Source of the DNA: Spirochaetota bacterium
Lineage (GTDB): Bacteria; Spirochaetota; Spirochaetia; Treponematales; UBA12059
Direction of reading: 5' to 3'
DNA length: 38,779 nucleotides
Assembly: GCA_029548805.1 (NCBI GenBank)
Contig: JAKPMS010000119.1
Location: 1-38,779, forward strand
The position numbers and the translations under genes are program-made. Shown here in pieces: positions 33,764 to 38,779 of this stretch; position 1 is the stretch's first letter; the number at the start of each line of letters is the position of its first letter. The notes under the pieces were generated by a model, which saw only the letters and a list, made by a program, of their open reading frames with translations, was not told the DNA's origin and searched no databases.

Positions 33764-34576
33764 TTATATTAAAGGCAAAAAACCTTTAAGCAGGGCAGAA
33801 AACTTTTCTTTTACCATAAGTCCCGTTTCTAAAACTTCCTGTTCGGTGATGGGCTGGTCCAGAATTCCTGCAGCCATATTGCTTATGCATGAAATGCCGG
33901 CAACTTTCATGCCGGCATGCCCGGCACATACAGCTTCCGGTACAGTTGACATGCCGACAGCGTCTGCCCCAAGAATTTCAAGCATTCTTATTTCTGCGGG
34001 GGTTTCAAACGAAGGCCCGCTCATAAAAGCATAAACTCCAGTTTTTAGGTCCACACTCATATTTTTTGCTGTATTTAAAATAATTTCGTTTAGGTTTTTG
34101 TCATATAATCTGGACATATCAGGAAATCTTGGGCCATAGGCATCATCATTTTTACCTATAAGCAGATTTTGACCCGTCATGTTTATATGGTCATGGATGA
34201 GCATCAAGTCTCCCGGCCGGAAAGTTCGGTTTATTCCGCCGGCAGCATTAGTAAGTACAAGTTTTTCTACACCCAGCCGCTTCATCAGCCTTACTGGAAA
34301 AGCTATGTCGTCCATACTGTAGCCTTCGTAATAATGAAAACGGCCCTCCATGATTACAAGCTCGCAGCCGGCCAGTTTCCCTGACCTTAAACGGCTCTTA
34401 TGCCCGGGTGCAGTGGAAATGGGAAAGTTTGGTATGTCCTTGTAAGGGATAAGTATGGTTTCCAGGGTTTCTTCTGCCAGAGCAGAAAGCCCGGAGCCAA
34501 GGACCAGCAGAATTTTTGGCTGGTTTTTAATATGCTTGCCGATATAGCCAAGCGCTTCTTCAATTCTGGTTTTCAT
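33764..34576 (-). CDS. punA: Purine nucleoside phosphorylase, trimeric type
   Basis: The 270-aa protein is a PNP-I/MTAP family member: LGSGLSALAE, VIMEGRFHYYEGY, LTNAAGGINR, GPSFETPAEIRM with Glu191, MSTVPEAV with Met209, and ISCISNMAAG with Asn233. Asn at the base-binding position marks enzymes for 6-oxopurines (inosine, guanosine), while true methylthioadenosine phosphorylases have Asp. Because mtaD is next door, 5'-methylthioinosine or 5'-deoxyinosine may be a natural substrate. It should release hypoxanthine and a ribose 1-phosphate derivative for MtnA. It is 45 nt before the aldolase gene and 34 nt after mtaD. Confidence 0.9.
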   Translation of the reverse strand: MKTRIEEALGYIGKHIKNQPKILLVLGSGLSALAEETLETILIPYKDIPNFPISTAPGHKSRLRSGKLAGCELVIMEGRFHYYEGYSMDDIAFPVRLMKRLGVEKLVLTNAAGGINRTFRPGDLMLIHDHINMTGQNLLIGKNDDAYGPRFPDMSRLYDKNLNEIILNTAKNMSVDLKTGVYAFMSGPSFETPAEIRMLEILGADAVGMSTVPEAVCAGHAGMKVAGISCISNMAAGILDQPITEQEVLETGLMVKEKFSALLKGFLPLI

Positions 34577-34610
34577 GTTTTAACCTGCCCTAAAAGATGT
34601 TTGTAAAACT

Positions 34611-35915
34611 TCACGGCCCAAAGCCAGAACTGCCAACAAGCTTCATGCAGCTTTCCTGGGCTTTGGCATAAATTTCACTTTCGTCAAGCAAAAGAAGCTG
34701 CCTGTTTTCCATAAGGAGCTGTCCGTTGCATACAAGTGTTTTTACATCTGTGCCGCCGGCACCGTATACTAATGAAGCTGAAGCACTGTTGCGCGGATAA
34801 AAGTGCGGCGCTGTGGTATCAATAATTATCAGGTCGGCCCTTTTCCCCGGCTCAAGGCTGCCCGTTATGTTATCAATGCCCAGGGCTTTTGCTCCTTTTA
34901 TTGTGGCCATTTGCAGAGCCTGGTAAGCGGACAAGGTTTTGGGCTCCTTGCTTTTGCCCTTGGCCAGCAAGGCTGCAAGGTTTATTTCTTCAAACATATC
35001 CAGATTGTTGTTTGAAGCTGCCCCGTCTGTTCCTAAAGCCAGGTTGATACCAGCATCCAGCAGCTCTTTTACAGGGGCTATGCCGTTAGCCAGTTTCAAA
35101 TTGCTGGCCGGGTTATGAACAACTGATACAGAATGATCTTTTAGTATCTCAATGTCATCGTTGCTCAAATGGACACAATGTGCTGCATAACAGGAAGCTT
35201 CAAACAAGCCCAAATCCCTGGCATGTGCTACTGGGCTTTTTCCGTAAAGCTTGTAACAGTCTTCCAGCTCTTTGATGCTTTCTGACAGATGCATGTGTAT
35301 TCTTGTATTGAGGCTTTTGGCCAGGTCTGCAGTTTTTTTGAGATATTCCGGCCCGCATGTATAAATGGCATGAGGAGCAACATCGACCAGTATCCTGCCG
35401 GAAGCCTGGCCATTCCATTTATCATAAAAGGCCCTTGTTTCTTCCAGCTTGTACAAGTCTTTGTCATCAGAAAAAGACAAGCCTCTTGAAAGATTAGCCC
35501 TAAGGCCGCTTTTTTCCAGCGCCATGGCAACTGCATCCATATAGAAATACATGTCGGAAAGGCAAGTGGTTCCGCTTTTGATCATTTCTACCAGGCTGAG
35601 CATGGTACCGTTGTAAACATGCGTGGCATTAAGTTTTTCTTCTGCCGGAACTATTCTGCCAAAAAGCCAGTCCCAAAAGGACAGGTCATCAGCATAATGC
35701 CTAAAAAGGCTCATGGCCAGATGTGTATGGGCATTGACCAGACCCGGAAGGACAATGCCGTCATCTGCGTCAATTATCCTGTCCGGCGTAAAAAAATCCG
35801 GACAAGAACCAATAAAGGAAATTTTGTCGTTTTCTATGCCAATACAACCATACAGCAATTCCGGGACATCATTTTGGACAGGAAGGATATTTGCGTTTTT
35901 TATAAGTATTTTCAT
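34611..35915 (-). CDS. mtaD: 5-methylthioadenosine/S-adenosylhomocysteine deaminase
   Basis: The 434-aa amidohydrolase has zinc ligands in VNAHTHLAM (His63, His65), the family's FRHYADDLSFWDWL, the HMHLSES site, HCVHLSNDD and the catalytic GTDGAASNNNLDM. These match the MtaD/SsnA group that deaminates 5'-methylthioadenosine, S-adenosylhomocysteine or 5'-deoxyadenosine. Deamination would supply the 6-oxo nucleoside expected by the downstream phosphorylase. ATG 35915 overlaps the stop of the PLP enzyme gene (ATGA). A guanine or chlorohydrolase-like side activity is less likely in this setting. Confidence 0.88.
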   Translation of the reverse strand: MKILIKNANILPVQNDVPELLYGCIGIENDKISFIGSCPDFFTPDRIIDADDGIVLPGLVNAHTHLAMSLFRHYADDLSFWDWLFGRIVPAEEKLNATHVYNGTMLSLVEMIKSGTTCLSDMYFYMDAVAMALEKSGLRANLSRGLSFSDDKDLYKLEETRAFYDKWNGQASGRILVDVAPHAIYTCGPEYLKKTADLAKSLNTRIHMHLSESIKELEDCYKLYGKSPVAHARDLGLFEASCYAAHCVHLSNDDIEILKDHSVSVVHNPASNLKLANGIAPVKELLDAGINLALGTDGAASNNNLDMFEEINLAALLAKGKSKEPKTLSAYQALQMATIKGAKALGIDNITGSLEPGKRADLIIIDTTAPHFYPRNSASASLVYGAGGTDVKTLVCNGQLLMENRQLLLLDESEIYAKAQESCMKLVGSSGFGP

Positions 35916-37093
35916 CCAAGCATCCCTTCCAGCTCTGCCAAAATGTCGTTTTTGTTTTCCAGCCCCACAGACAATCTTATCATGCTTTCTGAAAGGCCAA
36001 AAGCTTTAAGGCTTTCCCTGTCATACGCCCTGTGGGTCATTGCGGCAGGCAGCTGTATGAGGCTTTCGCAATCGCCTAGGGATACCGCCAGCTTAAAAAG
36101 TCTGCATTTGTTCAACAGCTTTTTAGCATCATGCAGGGATCCTTTTAGCTCAAAGCTTATAATGGCTCCGTAACCGCTCATTTGCTTACGGGCAACTTCA
36201 TGTCCCTTAAAGTTTTCAAGTCCTGGGTACATTACCCTAGCTATGTTTTTATGCTTGTCCAGAAAGTTTGCAACAGCCATGGCATTTTCTTCATGCTGTT
36301 TCATTCTTAATGGCAGAGTTTTCATGCCGCGCAACACAAGCCAGGCATTAAATGGGCTAAGAACTCCGCCAAATTCGCACATATATCCAAATTTCAGCTT
36401 ATTAAGGTAGTCTTCGTCCCTGGCTACAGCCACCCCTGCCAACACATCGCCATGGCCGCAAAGATATTTGGTTGCGCTATGAACCACTATATCTGTTCCA
36501 AAATCCAATGGCCTTTGAAAAAAAGGGCTTGCAAAAGTATTGTCTGCCACGGTTTTTACATTGCGGGCTTTGGCAAGCTCCGTCAGTTTTTTTATATCTA
36601 TAATATCCATATTGGGATTGCTTGGGGTTTCAAAAAACATGGCTTTTGTATTAGGGCCAAAATATTTTTCCAGTTCTTTTAAGTTTGTAAAGTCTGCTAG
36701 TCGCAGCGAAATTCCGTAGTTTTTTAACAGGCTGGATATAAAACTGTAACTGGAGCCGTACAAGGTCCTGTGAAGCAGAAGTTCGTCACCTGGTTTTAAA
36801 AGCGAAAAAAGGACATTGCTTATGGCTGCCATTCCCGATGCAAAAGCCACGGCTCCTGTTCCGTTTTCCAGTGAAGCAATCCGGTTTTCAAACAGTCTTA
36901 AAGTGGGATTGTTGCCTCTGGTATACACATAATCATTGCTCTTGAAACTCATTACTGCTTCTGCAGCTTCTATATTGTCAAATGTAAAGCTGGATGTCAT
37001 GAAAATGGGTGGATTCAGAGCATGTTCCGCATTGGAGCTATCCGCGCCGGCATGAATGGCCCTGGTCTCAAAAGCATAGTTTTTATCCGCCAT
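35912..37093 (-). CDS. Trans-sulfuration PLP enzyme (methionine gamma-lyase / O-acetylhomoserine sulfhydrylase type)
   Basis: The 393-aa enzyme has PLP lysine Lys209 in VHSATKYLCGHGD, Tyr-x-Arg in YTRGNNPT, and the MGL-like AVSLGDCESLIQ. Overall similarity is closest to methionine gamma-lyases, but the residue equal to the MGL active-site Cys (LYGC in known MGLs) is Ser114 (LYGSS). It may instead condense methanethiol or sulfide with O-acetylhomoserine, or be a cystathionine enzyme. In this operon it could either release or capture methanethiol. ATG 37093 has GAGAGG upstream; it overlaps mtaD by 4 nt and lies 29 nt after mtnA. Confidence 0.85.
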   Translation of the reverse strand: MADKNYAFETRAIHAGADSSNAEHALNPPIFMTSSFTFDNIEAAEAVMSFKSNDYVYTRGNNPTLRLFENRIASLENGTGAVAFASGMAAISNVLFSLLKPGDELLLHRTLYGSSYSFISSLLKNYGISLRLADFTNLKELEKYFGPNTKAMFFETPSNPNMDIIDIKKLTELAKARNVKTVADNTFASPFFQRPLDFGTDIVVHSATKYLCGHGDVLAGVAVARDEDYLNKLKFGYMCEFGGVLSPFNAWLVLRGMKTLPLRMKQHEENAMAVANFLDKHKNIARVMYPGLENFKGHEVARKQMSGYGAIISFELKGSLHDAKKLLNKCRLFKLAVSLGDCESLIQLPAAMTHRAYDRESLKAFGLSESMIRLSVGLENKNDILAELEGMLG

Positions 37094-37122
37094 GAATTAC
37101 CTCTCGGCTTATTCTGCTGCCG

Positions 37123-38172
37123 CTATTTGTTTTTGCCAAGTGCATTTGCAATAGATTCGGAAAAAGGGGGCCGTAATACGCCTTTTTCTGTAATAATGGC
37201 GCTAATGTTTTCTGCGGGGCTTACATCAAATGCCGGATTGTATACATTTATGCCATCCGGAGCCAGTTTTATGCCATCCAACATTGTTACTTCTGTGGCT
37301 GGGCGCTCTTCAATCTTTATTTGATTTCCTGTAGCGCAGCTTGGGTCAATTGTGGACAATGGAGCTGCCACATAAAAGGGAATGCGGAAATGAGCCGCTG
37401 CAAGGGAAAGAGCAAAAGTGCCAATCTTATTGGCTGTATCTCCGTTTGCGGCTATTCTGTCCGCTCCAACAACTACCAAATCCACTTTTCCGTCACGCAT
37501 CAGGCAGGCTGCAACGCTATCCGCAATGAGGGTACAAGGAATGCCCTCAGTTAGCAGTTCCCAGGCAGTAAGCCTTGCGCCCTGCAGTCTGGGCCTGGTT
37601 TCATCCGCAAATACAGAAAGCTTTTTGCCGCTGCCATAGGCAGCCTTGATCATGCCAAGCGCTGTTCCAGGGCCGGGAACAGCCAGAAAGCCGGTATTGC
37701 AATGGGTGAGTATCCTGGCCCCATCAGCTATCAAATCAGCGCCAAAAAGCGACAATTTTTTGCTTTTTTCAATGTCCTCGTTATGCAAGCAGTCTGCTTC
37801 CTGTTTTAATATATTGCCGGCTTCTTCCGGCTTGGTCCAATCCAGCGAATCAAAAACATTCAGCATTCTGTTTATGGCCCAGTTCAAGTTGACTGCGGTT
37901 GGCCTGGCTTTTGATAAACTGGCCATTGCATTATGCATCAAATTGACAAAATCGGCGCCAGAATGGTTTTTGTACTGCATTGCGGCCAGAACTGCTCCAT
38001 AAGCAGCGGCAGCCCCAATGGCAGGCGCTCCCCTTACTACCATATCCTTTATGGCATAATCGCAATCCTGCCAGGTTTTGCATACAAAAAAGGAAAATTT
38101 ATTAGGCAGCTGCCTTTGATCAATCAGTTTTAATGTATTGTCTACAAACTCCATTGCTGAAAGCGAACCCAT
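37123..38172 (-). CDS. mtnA: S-methyl-5-thioribose-1-phosphate isomerase
   Basis: MtnA turns 5-methylthioribose 1-phosphate into 5-methylthioribulose 1-phosphate, and 5-deoxyribose 1-phosphate likewise. The 349-aa protein has catalytic Cys158 in ILTHCNTG and Asp238 in VVGADRIAANGD. It also has the family's VVRGAPAIGAAAAYG and ETRPRLQGARLTAWEL. Length is normal for the family (about 340-350). It opens the operon, with GGAGG five bases before ATG 38172. No clear promoter could be picked in the 50 nt between the glyS terminator and this start. Confidence 0.95.
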   Translation of the reverse strand: MGSLSAMEFVDNTLKLIDQRQLPNKFSFFVCKTWQDCDYAIKDMVVRGAPAIGAAAAYGAVLAAMQYKNHSGADFVNLMHNAMASLSKARPTAVNLNWAINRMLNVFDSLDWTKPEEAGNILKQEADCLHNEDIEKSKKLSLFGADLIADGARILTHCNTGFLAVPGPGTALGMIKAAYGSGKKLSVFADETRPRLQGARLTAWELLTEGIPCTLIADSVAACLMRDGKVDLVVVGADRIAANGDTANKIGTFALSLAAAHFRIPFYVAAPLSTIDPSCATGNQIKIEERPATEVTMLDGIKLAPDGINVYNPAFDVSPAENISAIITEKGVLRPPFSESIANALGKNK

Positions 38173-38215
38173 TTTTGCCTCCCTTGCCGTTTTTTAAGGG
38201 CATAACAATATTTGC

Positions 38216-38257
38216 CAAATAAAAAACCCGCCATTAAAATAAGTTTTAACAGCGGGT
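38216..38257 (-). terminator. Rho-independent terminator after glyS
   Basis: On the minus strand ACCCGCTGTTAAAA and TTTTAATGGCGGGT form a 14-bp stem with two mismatches around a 4-base loop, followed by TTTTTTATTT. It lies about 30 nt past the glyS stop and separates it from the mtnA operon. Confidence 0.92.
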
Positions 38258-38288
38258 AAGGTTTATGCAATTACAGCAGCAGCTTTCA

Positions 38289-38779
38289 TTATTGCTTTCT
38301 GGAATAGTTTTTCATCCTGTTTTTTATATACAAGGCCAATTCGTCTTTGTGGACACGCTCCTGCTCCATGCTGTCCCTGTCACGGACTGTAACTGTATTG
38401 TTATCTTTGGTCTCGTAATCTATGGTAACACAATATGGCGTACCGGCCTCGTCCTGCCTTCTGTAACGGCGGCCAATGGCGCCAGACTGGTCATAATCGG
38501 TGCTGAAATCCTCTTTCAGTCTGCTGCGTATTTCCTGGGCTAATTCGGCCAGGCCGTCCTTTTTCATCAGCGGCAATACGGCAACACTGACAGGTGCCAA
38601 TTCCGGATGGAAGCGCATGACAGTCCGCCAGTCGTCATCGTTGCCTTTGTCTGCAACCTTTTCTTCTTCGTATGCATCACAAAGTACCATAAGCAACTGC
38701 CTGGTGAGTCCGGCTGAGGTTTCAATAATGTATGGTATATAGCGCTCATTATTGTTGTCCTGGTCAATATATTGCAGGT
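38289..38779 (-). CDS. glyS: Glycyl-tRNA synthetase, C-terminal part (partial)
   Basis: The frame is open to the right edge and about 162 residues are visible. They read into ERYIPYIIETSAGLTRQLL, LAPVSVAVLPLMKKDGLAE, GAIGRRYRRQDEAGTPYCVTID and TVRDRDSMEQERVHKDEL, the final catalytic motif and anticodon-binding domain of the single-chain (alpha2) glycyl-tRNA synthetase. The track begins at an internal Met. The gene attaches glycine to tRNA-Gly. It ends with a terminator, so it belongs to a separate unit from mtnA. Confidence 0.95.
   Translation of the reverse strand, partial: LQYIDQDNNNERYIPYIIETSAGLTRQLLMVLCDAYEEEKVADKGNDDDWRTVMRFHPELAPVSVAVLPLMKKDGLAELAQEIRSRLKEDFSTDYDQSGAIGRRYRRQDEAGTPYCVTIDYETKDNNTVTVRDRDSMEQERVHKDELALYIKNRMKNYSRKQ

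Overview
The window looks like chromosomal DNA of a Treponema-like spirochete. The support is indirect: a cytidylate kinase fused to ribosomal protein S1, a CHASE2 cyclase-type gene, sigma-54 activators, dense co-directional operons with 1-20 nt overlaps, and Gram-negative lipoprotein sorting genes (lolCDE). The genus is an inference, as no rRNA is present. I found no rRNA, tRNA, CRISPR array, transposase or prophage gene. No gap between genes exceeds about 230 nt.

Region 1 (1-18.5 kb, all minus strand) is housekeeping, in two probable operons. The first reads recA, folK, scpA, scpB, rluB, cmk/rpsA, a GAF-sigma54 regulator, a TPR membrane protein and a CHASE2 protein cut by the left edge. The second starts at a strong promoter near 18.5 kb and reads a Cas2-like gene, prfB (with the classical +1 programmed frameshift, so the ORF track shows only part of it), a PEGA-domain protein, ftsY, a YD/MORN-like secreted protein and lolC-lolD-lolE.

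Region 2 (18.6-21.2 kb, plus strand) holds a YbiT-like ABC-F ATPase and an ArgP-type LysR regulator. A compact three-hairpin repeat follows, where argP meets the next operon tail to tail.

Region 3 (21.3-29.7 kb, minus strand) reads as one functional unit. A periplasmic binding protein, a membrane histidine kinase and a sigma-54 response regulator lie upstream of a near-perfect sigma-54 promoter with an enhancer-like nested dyad. That promoter drives an AfuABC/FbpABC-type importer ending in a GmhA-like SIS isomerase. The isomerase and the PgtABC-like sensor layout suggest a phosphorylated sugar or other organophosphate as substrate rather than iron. A divergent OxlT-like MFS transporter (29.8-31.0 kb) sits next to it.

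Region 4 (31.1-38.2 kb, minus strand) is a seven-gene operon: mtnA, a methionine gamma-lyase-family PLP enzyme, mtaD, purine nucleoside phosphorylase, a class II aldolase, a DHH-CBS phosphoesterase and an unknown 178-aa protein. Together they suggest deamination-first salvage of 5'-methylthioadenosine and/or 5'-deoxyadenosine that ends in an aldolase (DHAP-type shunt), not the oxygen-dependent methionine salvage route. A terminator separates this operon from glyS, which is cut by the right edge.
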